Origin: an uncultured bacterium
GTDB taxonomy: Bacteria; Verrucomicrobiota; Lentisphaeria; Victivallales; UBA1829
DNA length: 64,000 nucleotides
Direction: 5' to 3'
NCBI GenBank assembly: GCA_949297765.1
Contig: CASFTV010000014.1
Span: forward strand, 26,344-90,343
The notes under the pieces were generated by a model, which worked only from the letters and a program-made list of their open reading frames with translations, was not told the origin of the DNA and searched no databases. Positions 23,401-31,149 of this stretch are shown here, in pieces. A program made the position numbers and the translations under genes. Within the stretch, counting starts at the first letter, position 1, and every line of letters starts with the position of its first letter.

Positions 23401-26184
23401 TTACCTTTCTTTTTTTGTGTTGATTCCCTTGAATGGTTTCTGTTGACTGCGTTTGAGTTTTTCTTTCATGTCATCTGGAGCTGCCGCACGGAGATGCGGG
23501 AGCAGCATCTCCGGCGGACAGATCGCTGCAAGGTACAGCAGCCGCCCCTGATAGCTCAGAGACGGAAGCGGGTTTCCGTACAGATCGGCGAAACTGTGCG
23601 GGAAGGGCCCGGTGCAGAGAATTTCCGCCTGTCTGCGGGGATCGCCCGTAATGACGGCGACGGTCTGTTTCCCGTCGGAGAAGAGGGCGGCAAAGATACC
23701 GTCCGCCAGTTTATGCCAGCGGATGAATTTCTTTGTTTCGATCCGGCTGGCAAAGGCTGACATCGCGACCAGACCCGGATGCGGAAATCCGTCCGCTCCC
23801 AGCATGATCTGCAGTTCCGAACCCTGCGCCAGACTGGAATATGCGTGCGAGGTGTAAAGAAAGATTCGTTTGACTCCGAACGTGAGATGCGAGAGGAGAA
23901 AACGGATCTCCGCTTCCGCAATCCGGTGATAATTTTCCCTGCTCTGCCATGGAATGGTGTGCTTGTACAGTCCGGTCCGGGGATCGCCTTCGTCCGCGGT
24001 CGCGTAGCCGGACTGCCCTTCCGACATCAGGAACGGCTTGCTGATACCGCCCTCTCTGCGCAGGATTTCGCTGAAGGAGAGGTGCATGGTCTCTTCCAGA
24101 CCGTCGCCGGGAAATCCGGCCGGTGCATTTTGGTGATAGGTGTGATAATCAATTTCGTCGCAGAAGGAGTATCCGCCCGCCGCGTAGAGCGCGGCATTCC
24201 AGGCCGGTGTACTGCCCCGGGAAGAGCTGAAGGCCGTGATCCGGCAATCCGGATTGCCTTTTTTCGCACCGAGACAGGCCAGTTTCGAGAGTCTGGCGTA
24301 CGCATTGGCATTGTCGCGGAGGCTTCCGAACGTGAGATATCTGCCGCTCGTGGAATCGAAACCGTTGTGGAAGAAGAGCGGAAGCCAGGGCTCATTCCAG
24401 ACGAACCAGTCGTCGATGACTCCCTTGTAGCGCCGGGTCATGGTTTCACAGTAGCGGGCGAAGTCGGCTTCATGTTCCGGGAGCGGCGTGAAGTAAACTC
24501 CGGCGTATCTGTTCCGGAAGGAGGGAAGATCTTTCAGCGCCGATGCCCAGACCGGTGCGCCGCCGAGCTGGCCGAACAGAAGAATGTGATTGTCCCGGTA
24601 GGCTTTGATCTCCTTGTCGGCGAAGCGCCACGTCCCTTTTTCCGGTTCCACAAAGTACCAGCAGGAGAGGTGGCGGGCGCCGTCGTGCAGACGGACCCAG
24701 TTGAAACCGCCCGCCTTCATTGCCCGGATGGAGGATTCCAGCTGATTTGCATGAATGCCGAAGGGGCTGTCCGGCGCATCCTTTTTCCAGAAGCGCGGAC
24801 GCGGCAGGCGCGTGACAACCATCTCGTTGACCGGCGAAACCGGTTTTCCGTCGCGGAAGGCCTGTGCTTCGATCCGGAACTGTCCGAAAGGATTCATGGT
24901 TTCGGGGAGGTAGCGGAGAGTTCCGCTTTTCCCTTCGGCATCGGGAAGGGGGAGGGTTTTTCCGTACAGATCGGTAACGGTGCTTTTCAAGCACACATCC
25001 CCGGCGTTCCCGGTGAGGTAGTAATTCAGCAGAGGCGCCTCGTCTTCAAACTGAATGCGGGAAACAGATGTCTCGGACGGAGGCAGGAAAAAGGAGATCT
25101 CATGTTCCCCCGACATCCGGTATTCCGATTCTCCCTCTTCCGCAACCCGGAACGCATCGACATGGAGTTTCCCTTTCCCCTGGATTTTCAGCACAGCCGC
25201 AAGCCGGCGGATCGGAATCCGGGCGGTCAGCACGGCCCGTTTCCATTTGTCCTTCTGAGGCGAAAGGTTCCGTCGAGAGAGGGCTTTGCGACCATCCGCC
25301 ATCAGGACCGCCGCAAACGTCCCGCTCCCCCGGTAGGAAAAGGAGACCGTGACCGGACGGCGCGGATCACCCGCGGAAAACGGTTCAGAAAAAATGCCGA
25401 CTTCCCCGTCCGTCGAGGAATCCAGTTTCAGCGCCGCTTCTCCGGAGGGACCGGTCACCTCCGGATCCGGTTCCACCTCGGAACGCGACTGATGATTCCC
25501 TGCCAGCCGGCACCATCCGCTCTGCAGACCCTTCGGCAGCGTGCTGTTGCGTAGAAAATTCACGGTCCCTGCCGGTTTCCGGATGACCCGGCGCATCTGT
25601 TCCATTTTCAGAAGTTCGTACTCCTGTTTCGAGACCTCTTCGATGCGGATGCGTTTGAAGTCGAGGATTCCGGTTTCGGCAATGTGCAGAAACAGCCCCT
25701 GCGGATTGGGTTCGTTGTAGACCGTCTTCGGAGAGAAGGGAAAAACCAGGGTCCGGAAGGAGGTACTTCGGGGGATGCGGAACTTGACGCCGGGCAAATC
25801 ATACGGCTTATACATCCGGCGCAGATAGGGGGTGATCTCGCCGGTGAGCTGATTGCGGACCACGAAGGTCGCCTTGTAGAGCTTCTTCGCCTGAAGGCCC
25901 GGAAGACGGATGTTGAACTGGACGCCGGGCTTGTCGATGAAGAAGCGCAGGAAGGTGTCGCCCAGTTCGTCAGTGCCGCTTTCCGCCCGGCAGACTCCGG
26001 AGGACCACGCGGTGAAATCCTGATTCATCCCCTGCGGCATCGGTCCAGAATAGGAGCCCCTGGCCTGAACATGCAGAATGCCGGAGTGACGGTTGAAATC
26101 CACATCGACAATCTGCGGATTCCCCGCGGAAAGAAACGGGAGAGTCAGAAAAAAGAGAATCGAAAGGATCATCATTTTATGCAT
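23401..26184 (-). CDS. Large secreted clan GH-A glycosidase
   Basis: This 927-residue protein has a signal peptide (MHKMMILSILFFLTLPFLSAG), one beta domain of the same type as its neighbours (about 25-185, ending KRIRIEEV), a second beta domain (LRNSTLPKGLQSGW to about 345), an Ig-like segment (VTDLYGKTLPLP, FGQFRIEA), the KKDAPDSPFGIH joint and a TIM barrel. VWNEPWL gives Glu598 as acid/base and LMSEGQSG gives Glu722 as nucleophile. A GGAG site lies 10 bases upstream of the ATG at 26184; an earlier Met at 26316 would run into the pilin gene and lacks a signal peptide. It ends with a basic tail (KEKLKRSQQKPFKG). It is 29 bases after the pilin at 26214. Substrate unknown. Confidence 0.82.
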   Translation of the reverse strand: MHKMMILSILFFLTLPFLSAGNPQIVDVDFNRHSGILHVQARGSYSGPMPQGMNQDFTAWSSGVCRAESGTDELGDTFLRFFIDKPGVQFNIRLPGLQAKKLYKATFVVRNQLTGEITPYLRRMYKPYDLPGVKFRIPRSTSFRTLVFPFSPKTVYNEPNPQGLFLHIAETGILDFKRIRIEEVSKQEYELLKMEQMRRVIRKPAGTVNFLRNSTLPKGLQSGWCRLAGNHQSRSEVEPDPEVTGPSGEAALKLDSSTDGEVGIFSEPFSAGDPRRPVTVSFSYRGSGTFAAVLMADGRKALSRRNLSPQKDKWKRAVLTARIPIRRLAAVLKIQGKGKLHVDAFRVAEEGESEYRMSGEHEISFFLPPSETSVSRIQFEDEAPLLNYYLTGNAGDVCLKSTVTDLYGKTLPLPDAEGKSGTLRYLPETMNPFGQFRIEAQAFRDGKPVSPVNEMVVTRLPRPRFWKKDAPDSPFGIHANQLESSIRAMKAGGFNWVRLHDGARHLSCWYFVEPEKGTWRFADKEIKAYRDNHILLFGQLGGAPVWASALKDLPSFRNRYAGVYFTPLPEHEADFARYCETMTRRYKGVIDDWFVWNEPWLPLFFHNGFDSTSGRYLTFGSLRDNANAYARLSKLACLGAKKGNPDCRITAFSSSRGSTPAWNAALYAAGGYSFCDEIDYHTYHQNAPAGFPGDGLEETMHLSFSEILRREGGISKPFLMSEGQSGYATADEGDPRTGLYKHTIPWQSRENYHRIAEAEIRFLLSHLTFGVKRIFLYTSHAYSSLAQGSELQIMLGADGFPHPGLVAMSAFASRIETKKFIRWHKLADGIFAALFSDGKQTVAVITGDPRRQAEILCTGPFPHSFADLYGNPLPSLSYQGRLLYLAAICPPEMLLPHLRAAAPDDMKEKLKRSQQKPFKGINTKKER

Positions 26185-26213
26185 TGGAAACAGACTCCTT
26201 TTCCTCACGGTTT

Positions 26214-26882
26214 TCACCAGAAGTTCCTTGCAGCACGGATTGCCGATTCCCGCATTCCTGTGACATGTCCGTCGGCGAACAGGACATTGGCCCCGGCTCC
26301 GTTGTAGTGGCGCCACCGGCCGCCCTCGTCAAGATTGACCATTCTGTCCACTGTGTTGGAGTCCGGATTGACCCATCCGGCGATTCCGGGCTGATCCATG
26401 TCGAACAGCAGCGATCTCTGCGAGGGGGTTGCCACTCGTGGGAGAAGCACTCCGCTGAGTTTGCTGTTCATGCCGAAGTGACGGGCGACAATGTACCGGA
26501 GATCGTCGATGCTCTTGATTTCCCTGATCGTCGAGGCTGGGCACTGGAACGGTTCCTTTGCCACATACCGCTCTCCTGTCTTTTCCAGCCAGCAGTGATC
26601 CATGACTGCAACATTTTTATGAACCGAATAAGCGCAGTCGATCCATTTTCCCTGATAATATCCTTCCTGATTTCCATTGTAGAGCGGGATCACTCCGCCG
26701 TTCTGTTCCGTATAGACAAGAAGATAGGTCCCGACCTGACGAATGTTTCCGACACAGCGAATCGTCTGCGCCTTTTCCTTCGCGGAATTCAGCGCCGGAA
26801 GCAGAAGCCCTGCAAGAATGGCGATCACGGCAATCGTGATCAGCAGCTCCACCAGTGAAAATTTGGATTGCCGGATGGTCAT
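26214..26882 (-). CDS. Pseudopilin with H-X9-DG-like motif
   Basis: The 222-residue protein begins [23 protein letters not shown], with Lys before the cleavage-site Phe and Glu at +5. [17 protein letters not shown] follows. The tail carries RHYNGAGANVLFADGHVTG. A GAAAGGAAAGG site precedes the start. It is the first gene of the five-gene minus-strand operon that ends at 18837 and is divergent from the AraC gene at 27032, whose promoter overlaps its own -10 region. The first-gene position suggests the pilin is made together with, or before, the enzymes it accompanies. Confidence 0.88.
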   Translation of the reverse strand: MTIRQSKFSLVELLITIAVIAILAGLLLPALNSAKEKAQTIRCVGNIRQVGTYLLVYTEQNGGVIPLYNGNQEGYYQGKWIDCAYSVHKNVAVMDHCWLEKTGERYVAKEPFQCPASTIREIKSIDDLRYIVARHFGMNSKLSGVLLPRVATPSQRSLLFDMDQPGIAGWVNPDSNTVDRMVNLDEGGRWRHYNGAGANVLFADGHVTGMRESAIRAARNFW

Positions 26883-26941
26883 GGATCCCTTTCCTTTCGT
26901 TTCAATGACGTTTCCTGTTCCTGTGAGATCTTTCTGTTCTT

Positions 26942-27003
26942 ATTATAGCACAAAATATTTGAAAAATAGTTTTCTGTGGAGTATATTTTATTTCAAAAAC
27001 AAC
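26942..27003. promoter_or_regulatory. Overlapping divergent promoters of pilin operon and AraC gene
   Basis: Plus strand: TTGAAA (26959-26964), 17 bases, TATATT (26982-26987) for the AraC gene at 27032. Minus strand: a TATAAT -10 box (26947-26942) for the pilin operon, with a weak -35. ATTTCAAAAACAAC (26990-27003) matches 12 of 14 bases of the sequence at the same place in the promoter at 1697-1741. Confidence 0.65.
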
Positions 27004-27031
27004 TAATTTTATTTGCTGGATTCTCATTGCG

Positions 27032-27940
27032 ATGAAAATTCTGACGGATCATTCCGTTTTTTTCGATCCCGCTCTCCGTTTTCAGATGAAAAAGGAGGGG
27101 TGTTCTTATTTCGCGCGGAACAATTTTGAATGGCAGTGTTCAACATTTCTTCCTCAGAAGCCGCAGGATGCGCTGATCTGGTGTGCCTCCATCTGGGAAT
27201 CGAAGATGAGGGAAGGGTGCCACATGCGCCGGATTGATTCCAATTTTCTTGCGCTGGAATATGTCCGGAAGGGGTCTCTCTATGTCCGTCAGGACGATGC
27301 GGCGTTTCTGGCGGAGGAAGGGGATTTTTTCCTGCTCCGTCCCGGCGGCGATCTCGAATTCATGACCGGCCCGCCGGGATTTTGTCTCAAGGATTCGGTC
27401 ATTCTGTCCGGAAATCTGCTGGAGGATATTCTGAAGCGGACCGGTCTTGACGGGAAAAACTATCTTCCGGAGGTCAATGGCAAGAAATTTGAAATCCTGC
27501 TGCGCTCGTTCAAGGCGTTTTCAAAGAACTTTCACGCGGGAATGCTTCAGGAACTGGAACACCGGTCGTACGACCTGATTCTTCTGCTTAAGGAACCTTC
27601 GCCGGCCAAACGGTGTCCGGATGCTCTGATGGTGCTTCTGGGATTCATGGAGAACAATCTGACGCAGCCGTTTTCGCTTCGGGAGCTGGCCCGGCGCTAC
27701 GGTTGTTCGGTCTCGCATCTGACGCGCCTGTTCCATCTTCATTATGCTTCGACGCCCCACCGGATGCTCGTGGAGATGCGGATGCGTCGGGCGGTCAGTC
27801 TGCTGCTGGAGACGGATCTTTCCGTCAAGGAGATCGCCGCAAAAGTCGGGTATGAGAACTCCCTGAACTTTTCCACGGAGTTCAAAAAGCGGCACCGGCT
27901 CTCTCCGCGTCTGTTCCGGAAGGGGGCTCCGTCGCTTTAA
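27032..27940 (+). CDS. AraC-family transcriptional regulator
   Basis: This 302-residue regulator has a sensor half (about 1-195; FFLLRPGGDLEFMTGPPGFC) and a C-terminal AraC DNA-binding domain (LRELARRYGCSVSHLTRLF; VKEIAAKVGYENSLNFSTEF; LSPRLFRK). It is the closest paralogue of the AraC protein at 1769 and shares promoter sequence with it. It is divergent from the pilin/glycosidase operon at 26882, which it most likely controls. Its last 59 bases overlap, tail to tail, the end of the AraC gene on the other strand. No clear ribosome site is seen before the ATG. Confidence 0.88.
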   Translation: MKILTDHSVFFDPALRFQMKKEGCSYFARNNFEWQCSTFLPQKPQDALIWCASIWESKMREGCHMRRIDSNFLALEYVRKGSLYVRQDDAAFLAEEGDFFLLRPGGDLEFMTGPPGFCLKDSVILSGNLLEDILKRTGLDGKNYLPEVNGKKFEILLRSFKAFSKNFHAGMLQELEHRSYDLILLLKEPSPAKRCPDALMVLLGFMENNLTQPFSLRELARRYGCSVSHLTRLFHLHYASTPHRMLVEMRMRRAVSLLLETDLSVKEIAAKVGYENSLNFSTEFKKRHRLSPRLFRKGAPSL

Positions 27941-28790
27941 GTTTCTCTGCGGGGAGGGCGGCATCCGGATTCCGGAAAAATCCCCGTTCTCTCCTCAGGC
28001 CGGAAGGGGTTTTTCCGAGACGGTGCAGAAGGGCTTTGGTGAAATAGTTCTGATCGCGGAATCCGGTTGCCTCCGCGATCTCTTTGATCCGTGCGCGGGT
28101 TTCATAAAGCAGACGGAGGGCGCTCTGAATCCGGTATGAGATCAGGAATTCCTGCGGCGGACAGCCGAAGTGCTCGCTGACGATCCGGTGAAGCGTCGAA
28201 CGGTGCACCTGCAGCTCGCGGCTCATCCATTCGACGGTGACATCGGGATCGTTGTAGGTTTCCCGGACCAGTTTCTGGAATGCGTCGCAGAGTTCCCGGT
28301 TTGCCGTGTCGGAGCCGGCCATGGCAAGCGAGAGGATTTTGTAGGCTTCCGCTCCCGCGCAGAATTCGCCGCGCCGGGAACAGGAGCGGATCTCCTTCAT
28401 CAGATTTTCAAACAGATCCACCGGACAGCTTCCCGCAAACCGGCTTTCCCGTTTGAGGTCGAATCCGCGGATCAGATCCGGCAGGTTTTCTCCGTCGATT
28501 GTGAGCCAGTAGTACTCCCAGAGCGGCGTCCGGCGGGTGAGGTCGTGAATTTCGCCGGGGAAGTAGAAACAGACCTCTCCGGGCTTCAGAATCCAGCTCG
28601 TTCCGTTCAGACGGAATTCCCCTTCTCCGCGGACTCCCCAGAACAGTTCGAGGAACTCTTTCCGCGCGTATCCGTCGCTCCAGCCGGGACCGGTGATGTA
28701 GTGGCCCGCCGAGCGTACATGAAGCAGAGCGCGGATGGTCCCGGACGGATACGGCCGGTAGATTTCCGCCAGCTTGTGCTGATCCTGCAT
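27882..28790 (-). CDS. AraC-family transcriptional regulator (cupin sensor)
   Basis: This 302-residue regulator has an AraC-type cupin sensor (ELFWGVRGEGEFRLNG, KPGEVCFYFPGEIHDL) and a C-terminal DNA-binding domain (VEWMSRELQVHRSTLHRIV; IKEIAEATGFRDQNYFTKAL; GKTPSGLRR). After the usual end of the family it carries about 33 extra residues, encoded antisense to the end of the 27032 gene. The ATG at 28790 has an AAGGAG site; the frame stays open far upstream but without family similarity. It is divergent from the GH4 gene at 28917 (126 bases between starts) and probably controls that operon. It resembles the AraC protein at 39461 in both halves. Confidence 0.88.
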   Translation of the reverse strand: MQDQHKLAEIYRPYPSGTIRALLHVRSAGHYITGPGWSDGYARKEFLELFWGVRGEGEFRLNGTSWILKPGEVCFYFPGEIHDLTRRTPLWEYYWLTIDGENLPDLIRGFDLKRESRFAGSCPVDLFENLMKEIRSCSRRGEFCAGAEAYKILSLAMAGSDTANRELCDAFQKLVRETYNDPDVTVEWMSRELQVHRSTLHRIVSEHFGCPPQEFLISYRIQSALRLLYETRARIKEIAEATGFRDQNYFTKALLHRLGKTPSGLRRERGFFRNPDAALPAEKLKATEPPSGTDAERAGAAF

Positions 28791-28841
28791 CGTCCATCTC
28801 CTTTTTGCGACATTTCTGCTAATTATAATACACTTTTCCTC

Positions 28842-28870
28842 TTGTCGTTTCAAGCGTTTTATGGTACAAT
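28842..28870 (+). promoter_or_regulatory. Promoter of the GH4/pilin/glycosidase operon
   Basis: TTGTCG (28842-28847), 17 bases, TACAAT (28865-28870), about 46 bases before the GH4 start. A minus-strand TATAAT box (28827-28822) for the AraC gene lies just upstream, so the two promoters are close to back to back. Confidence 0.65.
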
Positions 28871-28916
28871 AAAACAGAAAACTGCAAAACCAACCGTGGA
28901 AAGGAGTTGTTTTCAG

Positions 28917-30302
28917 ATGGAAAAAGGACCGAAAATCGTTGTGATCGGCGCGGGGAGTTTCTTCTTCGGCCGTGCCGTTGTGTACAATATGGCGCAGAGT
29001 CCCGTTCTGCGGACCGGGACTCTGGCGCTGGTCGATACCGATCCGCAGGTCCTGGAGACCATGATGCGTCTTGCCGCGCGGGCGAAAGAGTATTCCCGGG
29101 CGCCGTTTGAGCTGATCGGGTCGGCCGACCGCAGAGAGGTGATGAAGGGGGCGGATTTCGTCGTCACCAGCTTCTCGTTCCGGAACACCCACTACCGCGG
29201 AACCGATGTGCGCATCGCCCGGAAATACGGCGTGACCATGTGCTCCGGCGACACCATTGGCCCCGGCGGAATCTTCCGGACTCTCCGCGAACTTCCGGAG
29301 ATCCTGCGGATCGCCCGCGACATCCGCGAACTGGCGCCGGATGCCTGGATGATCAACTTCGTCAATCCGACCGCCGCTCTCGGACTCGGCTTGATGCGTC
29401 ATGCTCCCGGCGTGAGGAGCTTTGCTCTCTGCGACGATCTTCACGATCCGTACAAGCGGGCGGAATATCTCTTCCGCTGCGGCATCACCGCAAAACCGGA
29501 AATCCCGATTGCGCCGGAACATGATGCGAAGTTCGATCTCCAGATTCTCGGCGTCAATCACTGCAATTTTGTCGTGAAGTGCGAGTACGACGGTGTCAGC
29601 CGGATGCCGCAGCTCCGGGAATGGGTCGCGGCGCAGGCGGAAAAAGAGCTGGAACGTCCCGCCGACCGGAGCGATTCCAAACAGCATTACAATTACAATT
29701 ATGCGCTTCAGCTCTTTGATCTTTACGGGGCGTATCCCAATGCGCTCGGTCATGTCAAGGAGTATGTTCCCTTCTTTCAGGGATACGGGGTTTCTCCCGC
29801 CGAACCGGAGCCGATCGTTCCGTTCGACGCGTTCCGCCGCGCCGCCGAAATGGCCGCCCAGTGGCGGGAAACCGCCGCGTTTGCGGACGGGTCGCTGCCG
29901 ATCGCGGACTTTTTCGCCCGGGGGAAGGGCGATCATGCCACGGACATCATTGAATCCATGTGGGGCGGTCTCGGCAAAAAGTTCTATGTCAACACGGCAA
30001 ACCGGGGTGCGGTCCCGAATATGGCGGACGACGCATTTCTGGAGCTTCGCTCCGATCTGGATATGAACGGGCCGCATCCTCTTCCGGCGGTTCCTCTGCC
30101 GTTCGGGGTGCTCGGGTTGACCCGTCAGGTGCTTGATACGCACGAACTGACCGTGGAGGCCGCGGTCTCCTGCGACCGGAAGATCCTGTACCGCGCGCTT
30201 GCCTGCGATCCGATCGTCAACAATCTCGGCGATGCGAAACGGATCATGGAGGAACTTCTCGAAGCGGAGCGCTCTCATCTTCCCTCCGAATGGTTCCGCT
30301 GA
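28917..30302 (+). CDS. GH4-family NAD- and Mn-dependent glycosidase
   Basis: This 461-residue cytoplasmic enzyme has the GH4 signature: a Rossmann start IVVIGAGSFFFGR (GAGS at 11-14), SGDTIGPGGIFRTLRELP around 110-127, NPTAA at 150-154, and the metal ligands Cys172 (LCDDLHDP) and His215 (GVNHCNF). GH4 enzymes oxidise C3 of the sugar with NAD and then eliminate the leaving group; members act on alpha-galactosides, alpha-glucosides, alpha-glucuronides or 6-phospho-glucosides. The sequence looks most like the alpha-glucosidase/galactosidase side, but this is not secure. A GGAAAGGAG site 10 bases upstream sets the start. It heads an operon with a pilin and secreted enzymes, a likely division of labour between outside and inside. 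Confidence 0.9.
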   Translation: MEKGPKIVVIGAGSFFFGRAVVYNMAQSPVLRTGTLALVDTDPQVLETMMRLAARAKEYSRAPFELIGSADRREVMKGADFVVTSFSFRNTHYRGTDVRIARKYGVTMCSGDTIGPGGIFRTLRELPEILRIARDIRELAPDAWMINFVNPTAALGLGLMRHAPGVRSFALCDDLHDPYKRAEYLFRCGITAKPEIPIAPEHDAKFDLQILGVNHCNFVVKCEYDGVSRMPQLREWVAAQAEKELERPADRSDSKQHYNYNYALQLFDLYGAYPNALGHVKEYVPFFQGYGVSPAEPEPIVPFDAFRRAAEMAAQWRETAAFADGSLPIADFFARGKGDHATDIIESMWGGLGKKFYVNTANRGAVPNMADDAFLELRSDLDMNGPHPLPAVPLPFGVLGLTRQVLDTHELTVEAAVSCDRKILYRALACDPIVNNLGDAKRIMEELLEAERSHLPSEWFR

Positions 30303-30313
30303 TCCGGAAAACA

Positions 30314-30337
30314 CGGGACGCCCCGAATGGCGTCCCG
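30314..30337 (+). other. Intercistronic hairpin between GH4 and pilin genes
   Basis: CGGGACGCC (30314-30322) pairs perfectly with GGCGTCCCG (30329-30337) around CCGAAT, 12 bases after the GH4 stop. No T-run follows, so mRNA processing, stabilisation or partial attenuation fits better than full termination. Confidence 0.6.
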
Positions 30338-30367
30338 AAACTCTGATAACGAGAAAGGAGATTTGAT

Positions 30368-31132
30368 ATGACAAAGGCAGCCCGCTCCCATCCCTTCACC
30401 CTGATTGAACTCCTCGTGACCATTGCCGTGATTGCGATTCTTGCCGGTCTTCTTCTTCCGGCGCTGAATTCGGCAAGAGAGAAGGCTTATGAAATTGCCT
30501 GCCGGAACAATCTGAAGACCATCGGCATCGCCCAGACCGGATATTCGGCGGCCTTCGATGAATGGATCGTTCCCAACTACAACAGCCGCTGGCGCGGCGG
30601 CCCGGAAGGCAATCTCTGGAACCTCGACGGCTACTGGACCGGACAGCTGACCCGTTTCGGAACGGTCTATGGCCGCTACAAACATTTGAAGAGCACTTAC
30701 TTCTGTCCTTCCTACAAAGACTGGGACGACGGCTTCCCCGGAGGAAACGGCCAGTATTACGTCTCCACCAATTCCAATTATCAGACGAACACCTTTCTCT
30801 GCGGCATGCGGGATCAGAATCCGCCGGGGGAACAGAACCGGATCAAAAAACTCAGCTCGGTGAAAATTCCGACTCTTACGTTGTTTGCCGGAGACTCCTT
30901 TGCCTCCGGCGGTGCCATCTCTTATTCTTCCTATATGGCCTATCGTCACGGCATGCGCGAGCTTCGGACCGATCAGACTCCTCCCGCTTCCACGCCGGTT
31001 CCGCCCGTCGGCCGGGCCAATATCATCATGATCGACGGCCATGTGGAGAGCGTTACCTATTCGCAGACTCTCGGCGGCACCAACTATACCAAACGCGGAT
31101 TCCTGCTGGATTCCGGTTCAACCGATTTTTAA
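30368..31132 (+). CDS. Pseudopilin with interrupted H-to-DGH motif
   Basis: The 254-residue protein begins [25 protein letters not shown], with Pro before the Phe, an unusual -1 residue for prepilin peptidase, and Glu at +5. [17 protein letters not shown] follows. Near the C-terminus [10 protein letters not shown] is separated by a proline-rich insert ([13 protein letters not shown]) from [13 protein letters not shown], so the usual H-X9-DG spacing is broken by about 15 residues. An AAAGGAG site precedes the start. It sits between the cytoplasmic GH4 gene and a secreted glycosidase 17 bases downstream. Confidence 0.87.
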   Translation: MTKAARSHPFTLIELLVTIAVIAILAGLLLPALNSAREKAYEIACRNNLKTIGIAQTGYSAAFDEWIVPNYNSRWRGGPEGNLWNLDGYWTGQLTRFGTVYGRYKHLKSTYFCPSYKDWDDGFPGGNGQYYVSTNSNYQTNTFLCGMRDQNPPGEQNRIKKLSSVKIPTLTLFAGDSFASGGAISYSSYMAYRHGMRELRTDQTPPASTPVPPVGRANIIMIDGHVESVTYSQTLGGTNYTKRGFLLDSGSTDF

Positions 31133-31149
31133 ATGAAAAAAGAGATGTT

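Noticed and set aside
30562..31149. Upstream extension of the 31150 glycosidase frame
   Set aside because: It lies inside the pilin gene in another frame, and the signal peptide begins at 31150.
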